Positions 42,872-50,648 of a stretch of 64,000 nucleotides of DNA are shown piece by piece. A program made the translations under genes and the position numbers. Location of the stretch: positions 1 to 64,000 of the forward strand of contig CAVUYY010000013.1 of assembly GCA_963745775.1 (NCBI GenBank), given 5' to 3'. The notes under the pieces are model-generated. The model was given only the letters and a program-made list of their open reading frames with translations, ran no database searches and was not told the DNA's origin. Each line of letters begins with the position of its first letter. The first letter of the stretch is position 1. This DNA is from Gaiellasilicea sp963745775. GTDB taxonomy: Bacteria; Actinomycetota; Thermoleophilia; Gaiellales; Gaiellaceae.

Positions 42872-44058
42872 TGGGCTGGCGGCACCTTCCGCGGCCGCTG
42901 CTGCGTCGGGTCGCGCCCGCGTGGGCCGATCAGGACTACCTCGCCAGGCGCTTCGAGCGGGACGGTCCCGTCTTCACCTACCGCGAGCTCGGCCGTCCCG
43001 TCGTGGCGATCCGCGGAACCGCACGCGGACGGCACCTGCTGACCGAGGCCGCCGGCCGGCTCACCTCGCCGCCGCTCCCGTGGTCGCACCTGATCCCGTA
43101 CGGCTTCATCCGTTTCATGACGCCCGAGGCGCGGAGCAGGTATCGGCCGCTGCTCGCGGCCGGCTTCACGCCGCGGGTCGCATCGGCACACAAAGACGCG
43201 CTCGCTGCCGCCTGTCGGGCGACGATCTCAGACCTCGACGACGAACGAGACCTCCGAGTCGCGCTGCGGGAGCTGGCCCTCGACCAGCTCGTGTTGCTCA
43301 CGTCCGGCCTGCCGGCCGGCGATCCTGACGCCCGGCGCCTGCGCGAGTGCGCCGTCGCACTTCCCATCGGTCACGGACCGGTCCTGGCGCGCCGCCGCGC
43401 CCGGAGGCACCTGGCGGAAGGAACGGCGCTGCTCCGCGCACGCAGCCGCAGCGGCGACCCGTCGTTCGCCGGCGAGATCCTCTCACGGGCTGCCGGCCTC
43501 GACGACACCGTCGGCGGCAATCTCATCTACTTGATCCGCCTGGCCGCGAACGACGTCTCGGGCGCGCTCCACTGGCTCGTCTTCGAGCTCGCGCATCACC
43601 CTCGGTGGCTGGGCCGGATCGCAGCGGATGGAGCTCAGGTGGCAGACGCGGTCGTCGCCGAGACGCTGCGGCTCCACCAGAGCGAGTACTTGCTCCGCCG
43701 GGCCGCCGGCGAGGTCGACTGGGACAGGATGCGTCTACCCGCCGGTCGCCGACTCCGGATCTGCATCGCGGAGAGCCATCGTGAGCACGCCCTGTTCGCG
43801 TCACCGGAGACGTTCGACCCGGAGCGCTTCCTCGCCGCAGAGCCGCCGGGAGCCGACATCTACCGGCCATTTGGTGGGCCGCACACGTCCTGTCTCGGCG
43901 CCGGTGTGGCGCTCGCGATCCTCCGGATGTTCGCCTGCGAGCTCGCGAGGTTCGAGGTGTCCGTCACCGCCGACGGGCCGTCCGAGTACGACGACTGGCA
44001 CTGGCGGCCGTCTCGTGGCTTCCGGATCGGCCTCTCAGCGCGCGACCGGATCTCCTAA
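42871..44058 (+). CDS. Cytochrome P450 with hydroperoxide-isomerase-like I-helix
   Basis: The 395-residue P450 has ExxR at 264-267 (ETLRLHQSEYLLRR) and haem loop FGGPHTSCLGAG with ligand Cys341. The I-helix reads LAANDVSGAL (Asn227) in place of the AGxDT of monooxygenases. An Asn here and lack of the Thr are features of P450s that rearrange hydroperoxides (CYP74 and the C-terminal domains of linoleate diol synthases). The GTG start shares one base with the MBL stop. It converges with queF with a four-base overlap. Confidence 0.87.
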   Translation: MGWRHLPRPLLRRVAPAWADQDYLARRFERDGPVFTYRELGRPVVAIRGTARGRHLLTEAAGRLTSPPLPWSHLIPYGFIRFMTPEARSRYRPLLAAGFTPRVASAHKDALAAACRATISDLDDERDLRVALRELALDQLVLLTSGLPAGDPDARRLRECAVALPIGHGPVLARRRARRHLAEGTALLRARSRSGDPSFAGEILSRAAGLDDTVGGNLIYLIRLAANDVSGALHWLVFELAHHPRWLGRIAADGAQVADAVVAETLRLHQSEYLLRRAAGEVDWDRMRLPAGRRLRICIAESHREHALFASPETFDPERFLAAEPPGADIYRPFGGPHTSCLGAGVALAILRMFACELARFEVSVTADGPSEYDDWHWRPSRGFRIGLSARDRIS

Positions 44059-44432
44059 GCGGTCGCGGTGATCGTGATCCCGCCGCGGGCCTTCTGGACG
44101 AGCGTCACGCTGACGCGCTCCGGCCCGAGCTCGAGCGCCTTTGCGACGTCGTCACGGATCCTGACGGCGAGCGCCTCGCAGAAGACGCCCTCGTTCCGGA
44201 ACGACGCGAGGTAGAGCTTCAGCGACTTCGACTCGAGGCACAGCTTGTCCGGCTCGAACTCGATCGTCGCGACGTACATGTCCGCCTGACCGGTGATCGG
44301 GCAAACGGCGACGAGCTCGTCGCTCTCGAGCTCGACGTGCGCGACGCCCGGATTCGGGAACGTCTCGAGCCCGGCGTAGTGCTCGGAGCCCGCGTGACCG
44401 AGCGCGACGAACTCGGGAAGGGAGTCGCTCAC
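44055..44432 (-). CDS. queF: NADPH-dependent preQ0 reductase QueF
   Basis: The 125-residue protein is the type I (short) form. It has VAVCPITGQADMYVATIEF with the catalytic Cys and the Asp, and the binding motif CLESKSLKLYLASFRNEG. It reduces preQ0 to preQ1 on the way to queuosine. GTG start at 44432, six bases after TACGAT on the minus strand. No other que gene is nearby in this window. Confidence 0.95.
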   Translation of the reverse strand: MSDSLPEFVALGHAGSEHYAGLETFPNPGVAHVELESDELVAVCPITGQADMYVATIEFEPDKLCLESKSLKLYLASFRNEGVFCEALAVRIRDDVAKALELGPERVSVTLVQKARGGITITATA

Positions 44433-44449
44433 GGCCGTATCGTAGACCC
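44433..44449. promoter_or_regulatory. Shared bidirectional leaderless promoter
   Basis: The 17 bases between the two GTG starts contain TATCGTA (44438-44444). Read rightwards, TATCGT (44438-44443) is six bases from GTG 44450. Read leftwards, TACGAT (44444-44439) is six bases from GTG 44432. One symmetric -10 can thus serve both genes. Confidence 0.6.
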
Positions 44450-44809
44450 GTGCACCGCGTCTACCTCGCAGGCCCGCCGTTCGCGGAGGAGTACCGCCGT
44501 CGCGCGGCCGAGCTGCTCCGAGCTGCCGGCCACGAGCCGGTCGACCCGATGCGCCGCGACTTCCGGGGCGCCACCGAAGGGCGCGAGCGTGAGATCGTCG
44601 AAGGCGATCTCGCCGACATCGACTCCTGTGCAGCCGTTCTCGCCGACTTCACCCGTCCGGACGAGGGAACCGCGATGGAGGCGTGGTACGCGCACAGTCG
44701 CGGGATCGCCGTCGTCGCGTACACGGGCGGGGAGCCGGCGCATCCGTGGACGGTCTACGTGGCCGAGAGCGTGCACGCCGACCTCGCCGCCGCGACCGCG
44801 GCCGTCTAG
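44450..44809 (+). CDS. Nucleoside 2-deoxyribosyltransferase / DNPH1-like protein
   Basis: The 119-residue protein has HRVYLAGPPFAEEYRRRAAE, GHEPVDPMRRDFRG, EIVEGDLADIDSCAAVLADF, and RPDEGTAMEAWYAHSRGIAV. This is the deoxyribosyltransferase fold, with the catalytic Glu in DEGTAMEA; small members act as nucleotide N-glycosidases. It is divergent from queF, so a role in nucleobase or nucleotide salvage is possible. Its stop shares CTAG with the next convergent gene. Confidence 0.82.
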   Translation: MHRVYLAGPPFAEEYRRRAAELLRAAGHEPVDPMRRDFRGATEGREREIVEGDLADIDSCAAVLADFTRPDEGTAMEAWYAHSRGIAVVAYTGGEPAHPWTVYVAESVHADLAAATAAV

Positions 44810-47800
44810 CCTGCCGGCACGCAGGTCCTCCCGGGCAACGGCCGGACGCGGCGGATGTTCTGCCACGGGCTCGCCGGCGGGAGCAGCCCGAACTGCGAGA
44901 GCGCGAGCGGGAGTCCCGTGCGCGCTCGCATCTCGGCGGAGTGGATCCAGAAGCCGACGAACGCGTCGACCGTGGCACCTTCGTTCAGCCGGCGGAGCTC
45001 CCAGAAGAACTTGCCGGATTGCGACTGCTGGTCGACGACGATCTGGTCGGCGACGCTCCACCAGAGCTGCAGCGGCACACAGGAGCGCGCGATCGCGCGG
45101 ACATGCGTGATCGGGCTGCGGGCCGCGTACGCGCCGGCGGCCGTGCCTGGGCCACCACCCATCTCTCGCCGGGCGAGCTCGCGGAGGCTCGCGCCGAACG
45201 GCTTCTTGCCGAGGAGCGTCCGGCAGGCGTTGTTGCAGCGGAGCCGGGTGAAGTTCCGGTACTGGAGCCCCATGTCGGTCACCGCCGAGAACGCCGCAGC
45301 GCCCGCCAGCAGCTTCGGATGGCGCGCGACCAGGAGCAGCGTCTCCTGGCCGCCCATGCTGCCCCCGAACGCGTACACCTTGCGCCGGTCGATCCGGAGC
45401 CACGGCAGGGTGGTGCGCAGGATCTCGGGCATCCGCGCGAGGTCGGCGATCTGGCCCGCGTAGCCCCACGAGTGGCCGGCGACCCGCCGCCCGCGCGCAT
45501 CCGGGTTGACGACGGCGAAGGAGCCGCGGCCGGGCAGATTGCCCCAGAGGATCGAGTTCGAGCGCCCGCTCAGACCGCGACCGTGAGGAGAGATCACGAG
45601 CGGCAGCGGCGGGTTCGCAGCCGGCCCGTACCAGGATGGAAGCACGATGAACGCGCTGCTCGGCCGGCCGTCGTGGGCGATGTAGCGGATCTGCCAGCGC
45701 TTGACGGCGGTCACCCCGGCGGACGAGGCCGGCCTGCTGCTGCCGTAGCGGACGATGAGCTCCAGCCGACCACTGCGGCCGGAGAGGTCGATCGTCTCGC
45801 CGAGCCTCCCGCCCGGCGACGGCTCTACCGGCTCACCGCCGATCGTCACCGACTCGATCCGCTGGCCGCGAGGCAGGCGTAACCTCAGCTTCAGAGACTT
45901 GGGGACCGGCCGCTTCGGCACGTCCACCGTCGCGAGAATCGTGTCGCTCCGCGCTTCGAGCGAGTACGACACCGGCCCGAAGCTCGTCGCCGCGCGCTTG
46001 ACCGCGATCCGCCGGCCGGCACGAAGCCACGGCCGCGGCGTCGCGAAAGCGAGCTCGAGCCCTGTCGGCGCTCCCGCCGGATCCCGGGTCTCGTGGACGA
46101 GCAGCGATCGCAGCGTCTCGAGAAAGGCAGCGTTGCTGGCGCCGTTCGGCGGCAGGTACATCGAGCGGAAGTAGCTGCCGCGAAGCGGCGCGACGCTCGC
46201 CGCCTCGCCGGAGACGAACGTGTTCGGCGTCATGGCGGTCCCGAGCGAGCCGTAGAGGCTGAGCACGAGCTGATCCGCGGCGTCGTTGTCCGCGAGGAAG
46301 CGTGCCGCATTGATCCCGTAGACCTGATCGGTGCCGGAGGTCGGAAAGGCCGGCTCCTCGTAGAGCGCGTAGGCGCCGGCGCGGACGACGCCGGCAAGGC
46401 GGGAGCCGTGGCGCAGCATGTAGCGGAGCGCCCCGGTCGCCTCGGGGCTGCCCGGCGCGAACAGCCCCGACGCGAGCGCATACGGGACGACGAGGTTCCA
46501 GTAGCTCCCGAGCCGCGCCTGGGTGAGCGAGTCGTACGGACGCTCGCCGTCGAGCAGGCGAGCGGGGATGAACAACGAGCCGTCGGCCAGACGCCGCTGC
46601 GACGAGCCGACCGAGCGGCGGAGCCCGGCCTCCAGCCTCTCCGCGAGAGCCTCGCAGCGGCGCGTGAGCTGCGCCTCGCCGACCTCGGCCCACGCGCGCC
46701 CCATCGCCAGGAGCCCCTGCCACACGGTCGCCTGCGAGTGGAGGCCGAGCACCTCGTCGGGGATGTCCGACGAATAGCGCTCCCGAGCAAGGAGCCCGGT
46801 TCCGCTCTCGTCGAGCTGTCGGCCGACCTCCTCGACGTAGCCGCGCAGCGTCGGCGTCGCTCCCTCGAGATACGCGCGATCACGCGTCAGGCGGTAGTGG
46901 AGCGCGGAGCCGATCAACCGCTTGCCGAGCTTCCAGTTCGGATACGGCGTGTCCTTCCGCGTCAGCGAGGTGCGCAGGATCGAGCGCGACACGCCGGAGT
47001 ACCCGAGCGACCCCATCACCTCCGCGACGTCGACGCTTTCGGGGAACGAGAACTGCTCGTACGGGTTGCCGATGCTGTAGCGCCACGTCAGGAGGAGGTT
47101 CTGGATCAGCAGGTTGCGATAGGCGTCGTTCACGCGCTGCTCGGGGACGACGATCTGCGTCCCCTCGGTCAGCCGCTTGTTCCAGTACGCGCGGACGGCG
47201 CGGCGGGCGGTCTCGTAACGAGCGGCGCCGACGGCGATTCCTCGTCCCGCCGGGTAGTTGATCCAGGCGAGATAGACGGTCTGCCGGGTTCCGCGCCTGA
47301 TCCGATAGGTCAGGACGGAGCGCTTGACGATCCCGCCGGCGCTGAACGCGAGCACCTGCCTGAGCTTGCTGACGGATGGCTTCAAGCGGAGTTGGACGAT
47401 CTTTGCGGAGCCCCTCGTCGCGTCGACGTCGAGCCGGATGAAGCTGACGAGCGACCCCGTCTCGGACGTCCGCGCGGCGAACGACTCCTGCCGGTAGCGG
47501 GCACCCGCGGCGTCGGTGTAGGTCGTCGTCAGGATCGGCTGGTAGCCGTCGGCGAGCCGCGCCTGGCCGAGGCGGGCGAGGCACGAGCCGTAGCGCTCGC
47601 GGCCCTTGGCGCCGACGAGGATCGTCAGCCGCCGCCCGCCGACCCGCTCGGCGATCACCTGGCTCCCGTCGGCGACGTGGAGCGCGACCGACCCCGCCCC
47701 GCGCGCGTCGATCGGCTGGCCGAACGGGAGGTAGTAGACGCCCGACTCGGTCAACGGTCGCTTGCCGGGCGCGCGCGCGAAGAGGAGCGGGGGCAGAAGC

Positions 47801-48042
47801 TTCCGAGCGCCGTCGTAGGTGGGACCGTCGGGCGCCGCGAGGAGCGCGTTCCCCCAGACGTCGTGGTGCGTCCGCAGCGCACGATCGACTCGGCGCGTGT
47901 GCTCGGACGAAGCCCTCCGAGGTTCGCAACCGGCGGTCTTTGCCGGCGCCGTGTCGGCTTGCCCGACCGCGAGTGCCGCGCCGAGCACCGCAGCGGCCAG
48001 CACGACGCGAGGCGCGCCTCCCCGATGTCGAGCCGCCCGCAC
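44806..48042 (-). CDS. Large secreted protein: (alpha/alpha)6 glycosidase-like region fused to alpha/beta hydrolase
   Basis: Start GTG 48042 gives about 1078 residues with a signal peptide (VVLAAAVLGAALAVGQADTA). The N-terminal two-thirds has a beta-rich region, then alpha-helical repeats (YEQFSFPESVDVAEVMGSLG, WQGLLAMGRAWAEVGEA, YGINAARFLADNDAADQLVL) as in (alpha/alpha)6 glycoside hydrolases. The C-terminal third is an alpha/beta hydrolase: LVISPHGRGLSGRSN, nucleophile elbow FGGSMGGQETLL near residue 895, later VADQIV (Asp) and WIHSAEM (His). It may deglycosylate and deacylate one polymer. It is divergent from the PAS kinase. Confidence 0.78.
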   Translation of the reverse strand: MRAARHRGGAPRVVLAAAVLGAALAVGQADTAPAKTAGCEPRRASSEHTRRVDRALRTHHDVWGNALLAAPDGPTYDGARKLLPPLLFARAPGKRPLTESGVYYLPFGQPIDARGAGSVALHVADGSQVIAERVGGRRLTILVGAKGRERYGSCLARLGQARLADGYQPILTTTYTDAAGARYRQESFAARTSETGSLVSFIRLDVDATRGSAKIVQLRLKPSVSKLRQVLAFSAGGIVKRSVLTYRIRRGTRQTVYLAWINYPAGRGIAVGAARYETARRAVRAYWNKRLTEGTQIVVPEQRVNDAYRNLLIQNLLLTWRYSIGNPYEQFSFPESVDVAEVMGSLGYSGVSRSILRTSLTRKDTPYPNWKLGKRLIGSALHYRLTRDRAYLEGATPTLRGYVEEVGRQLDESGTGLLARERYSSDIPDEVLGLHSQATVWQGLLAMGRAWAEVGEAQLTRRCEALAERLEAGLRRSVGSSQRRLADGSLFIPARLLDGERPYDSLTQARLGSYWNLVVPYALASGLFAPGSPEATGALRYMLRHGSRLAGVVRAGAYALYEEPAFPTSGTDQVYGINAARFLADNDAADQLVLSLYGSLGTAMTPNTFVSGEAASVAPLRGSYFRSMYLPPNGASNAAFLETLRSLLVHETRDPAGAPTGLELAFATPRPWLRAGRRIAVKRAATSFGPVSYSLEARSDTILATVDVPKRPVPKSLKLRLRLPRGQRIESVTIGGEPVEPSPGGRLGETIDLSGRSGRLELIVRYGSSRPASSAGVTAVKRWQIRYIAHDGRPSSAFIVLPSWYGPAANPPLPLVISPHGRGLSGRSNSILWGNLPGRGSFAVVNPDARGRRVAGHSWGYAGQIADLARMPEILRTTLPWLRIDRRKVYAFGGSMGGQETLLLVARHPKLLAGAAAFSAVTDMGLQYRNFTRLRCNNACRTLLGKKPFGASLRELARREMGGGPGTAAGAYAARSPITHVRAIARSCVPLQLWWSVADQIVVDQQSQSGKFFWELRRLNEGATVDAFVGFWIHSAEMRARTGLPLALSQFGLLPPASPWQNIRRVRPLPGRTCVPAG

Positions 48043-48180
48043 ACTCCGATTGATACCGGAGCGGGATCGCCAGCGCTTCTCCGCGCGACCGACCCGGCCG
48101 GTCGCACAGGATCGAGACCGATCGAGCCCGCACGCGCAAGCGCGGCAGAGGTGTAACCGATTCCGGAATACGATTGAGCG

Positions 48181-49230
48181 GTGGCGACACGCGACCGAGC
48201 TTCCACGAGCGCCGAGCTGACCGCGCGAAACGCGGAGCTCGAGCGTGAGCGCGAGCTCCTCAACGCCATCGCGAACCATGCACCGAGCCTCCTCTGCCTC
48301 GTCGGCGCGGATGGGCGCGTCCGACCGGCGGCGACGAACATCGCGTTCGAACGCCGCCTCGGCTACGACCCGAGCGAGACCGGGGGCGACTTCTTCTGGG
48401 AGCGGTACGTGCCGCCCGAGGACGCGGCGATGGTTCGCGAGGTCATCGAGGCAGCGCAACGCGGCGAACCCCCCGTCGAGCAGGACGGATTCTGGCTGAC
48501 CAAGGCCGGCGAGACCGTCAGCGTCGCCTGGTCCTGCACCGAGCTGCCGATGATCGAGAGCGGTCCGGTCTACCTGATCTGCGGCACGGACATCTCGGAT
48601 CGCAAACGGCACGAGGAGGAGGTGCGGACGTCACGCGCACGCATCGTCACCGCAGCCGACGAAGCGCGGCGGCGCCTGGAGCGGAACCTGCACGACGGTG
48701 CTCAGCAACGTCTCGTCGTGCTCCTGCTCTCCCTACGCGCCATGAAAGTGAAGCTGGGTGGTGACCCCGAGCTCACGCGGCTCTTCGACGGGTTGATCGA
48801 AGAGCTGACGGGCGCGCTCCAGGACTTGCGTGAGCTCGCCCGCGGAATCCACCCGGTTGCCCTGAACAAGCGCGGGCTCGCCGCGGCGCTCCGCCTCATC
48901 GCCGACCGTGCCCCGCTCCCGGTCGAGCTCGAGCTACCTGCCGAGCGGTTCCCGGAGCACGTCGAGGCGACCGCGTACTACGTCGTCGCGGAAGCGCTCA
49001 CCAACGTCGCCAAGTACGCTCGCGCGTCGACGGCCTCCGTGCGTGCCTCCCGGGTCGACGACCGATTGCGCATCGAAGTCGTGGACGACGGCGCCGGCGG
49101 GGCCGACCCGTCGGCCGGCAGCGGTCTCCTCGGACTCGCTGATCGGCTCGCGGCGGTGAGCGGCAGCTTCGAGGTCGAGAGCGAGCCGGCCGCCGGAACG
49201 CGGGTACGCGCCGAGATCCCGCTTTCCTGA
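48181..49230 (+). CDS. PAS-containing histidine kinase, NarL/HisKA_3 type
   Basis: The 349-residue soluble kinase has an N-terminal coil (TARNAELERERELLNAIANH), a PAS domain (residues 25-145), a HisKA_3 dimerisation helix with phospho-His in RRRLERNLHDGAQQRLVVLL, and a C-terminal ATPase (YYVVAEALTNVAKYARAST; VVDDGAGG). No response regulator is adjacent, so it is an orphan. TACGAT (48169-48174) lies six bases before the GTG start. Confidence 0.88.
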   Translation: MATRDRASTSAELTARNAELERERELLNAIANHAPSLLCLVGADGRVRPAATNIAFERRLGYDPSETGGDFFWERYVPPEDAAMVREVIEAAQRGEPPVEQDGFWLTKAGETVSVAWSCTELPMIESGPVYLICGTDISDRKRHEEEVRTSRARIVTAADEARRRLERNLHDGAQQRLVVLLLSLRAMKVKLGGDPELTRLFDGLIEELTGALQDLRELARGIHPVALNKRGLAAALRLIADRAPLPVELELPAERFPEHVEATAYYVVAEALTNVAKYARASTASVRASRVDDRLRIEVVDDGAGGADPSAGSGLLGLADRLAAVSGSFEVESEPAAGTRVRAEIPLS

Positions 49231-49249
49231 GACATCTCCTTCCGACAGC

Positions 49250-50119
49250 TCATGCTTCGAGCGCGCGCCGCACCGCTTCCTCGAACGAGGTCAGCTCGAA
49301 CGGGAGCAGCTTCCGCAGCCGCTCCTCCCGCACGATCGTGGGGCTGCGGAGACCCTCGACCAGCGGGCGCGCCACGGACGCGTTCACCGGCGTCACGAGC
49401 TCGAGCCACAGCGCCGACAGCGCCGGCGTCAGCACCGGAACCTCGACGATCCGCGGCTTCCGGCCGAGGAGAGCCGCGATCCGCTCGATCATCTGCCTGT
49501 AGGTCATCACCTCGTCACCGCCGGCGTCGAACGCCTTGCCGATGGCTTCGTCGTTGCCCGCGACCCCGGCCAGGTAGCGCGCGATGTCGTCGAGCGCGAT
49601 CGGCTGCGTCGGCGTCGAGACCCAGCTCGGCGTGATCATCACGGGCAGCCGCTTGACGAGGCCGAGGATCGTCTCGAAGGCGGCGCTGCCCTTGCCGATC
49701 ACCATCGCGGCGCGGAGCGTCGTCACTGGCACGCCGTCGGCGGCGAGTCGTTCGCCTGTTTCCCGCCGGCTCCGGAGATGCGCGGATGCGCCGGGGTCGT
49801 CGCCTCCGAGCCCACCCAGGTAGACGAGCTGCCGAACGCCGGCGCGAGCGGCCTCGCGCGACACGTTTTCCGCCGCCTCGCGATCCTGTCGCTCGAAGTC
49901 GCGCGTGCCGAGGGAGTGAACGAGGTAGTACGCGACGTCCGCGCCGTCGAGAGCTTCGGCGAGACCCGTGCCCGAGTGCACGTCGGCCTCTCGCCACTCA
50001 AGCCGATCGTCGGCGGCGCGCGACTCGCGCGAGACAGCGACGACCTCGTGCTCGGAGGCGAGGAGCGGCACCAGCGCCCGGCCGACGACTCCCGTCGCCC
50101 CGAACACCGTCACCCTCAC
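49250..50119 (-). CDS. NAD(P)H-binding atypical SDR (YbjT/NmrA-like)
   Basis: The 289-residue protein has RVTVFGATGVVGRALVPLLA, READVHSGTGLAEALDGADV, YYLVHSLGTRDFERQDR, and LVYLGGLGGDDPGASAHLRS, with RMRA-type TTLRAAMVIGKGSAAFE. It is an atypical SDR of the NAD(P)H-binding group with unknown substrate. The GTG start overlaps the upstream stop (GTGA), so it follows the suf operon without a gap. Confidence 0.85.
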   Translation of the reverse strand: MRVTVFGATGVVGRALVPLLASEHEVVAVSRESRAADDRLEWREADVHSGTGLAEALDGADVAYYLVHSLGTRDFERQDREAAENVSREAARAGVRQLVYLGGLGGDDPGASAHLRSRRETGERLAADGVPVTTLRAAMVIGKGSAAFETILGLVKRLPVMITPSWVSTPTQPIALDDIARYLAGVAGNDEAIGKAFDAGGDEVMTYRQMIERIAALLGRKPRIVEVPVLTPALSALWLELVTPVNASVARPLVEGLRSPTIVREERLRKLLPFELTSFEEAVRRALEA

Positions 50120-50643
50120 GTCGCGCTCCCCCGCACCAAGAGCTCGAAGTACCGGCGGCTTACGGCAGCGTGGAACGGGCTCTGTCCCTTCGCGTAGAGC
50201 GCTCCGGTCCACCACGGCGCTCCCGCTCGCGCAGCGAGTCGCGGCAGATACTCCTCGACGGTGACACTGAGCTCGACCTCCCCGCCGTCGGTCGGACGCT
50301 GAGCCAGGGTCACGGAGCCGCCCGGCCGCAGGGCGAGCAGACCGCCTGCGATCGCGTAACAGGACGAGACGATCTCGTCCTCGTAGCGAAGCTCCGGCGG
50401 TCCGAACCTGAGCAGGGTCGCGCCGCCGAGCAGGCGCAGCCGCCCGCCCTCGTCGCTCCAGCTCGCACGCACGCCGCCGCGGGTGAAGCCGTCCACGGCC
50501 TGCCAGTACGTGATCCCGAGCCAGCGCGCACCCGCCTCGGACTGCTCCGCGACTGGCTCCGGCACGAGCACCCGCTGCCGCGACTCGAAGCCGCCGGAGT
50601 CGAGGATGCGCTCGTTCGTCTCCCAGCCGTGGAGACCGCTCAC
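50116..50643 (-). CDS. Conserved hypothetical protein downstream of sufD
   Basis: The 175-residue protein starts at GTG 50643, five bases after the sufD stop. It has SGLHGWETNERILDSGGFES, WLGITYWQAVDGFTRGG, EIVSSCYAIAGGLLALRPGG and a C-terminal RAGAPWWTGALYAKGQSPFH. I recognise no domain; beta-rich stretches suggest a ligand-binding or SRPBCC-like sandwich. It is coupled to the NAD(P)-binding gene. Confidence 0.6.
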   Translation of the reverse strand: MSGLHGWETNERILDSGGFESRQRVLVPEPVAEQSEAGARWLGITYWQAVDGFTRGGVRASWSDEGGRLRLLGGATLLRFGPPELRYEDEIVSSCYAIAGGLLALRPGGSVTLAQRPTDGGEVELSVTVEEYLPRLAARAGAPWWTGALYAKGQSPFHAAVSRRYFELLVRGSAT

Positions 50644-50648
50644 CGGCC

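Noticed and set aside
46093..48156. Plus-strand open frame of 687 codons
   Set aside because: It mirrors the secreted glycosidase/esterase gene, and the minus-strand product has a signal peptide and catalytic motifs while this one has none.
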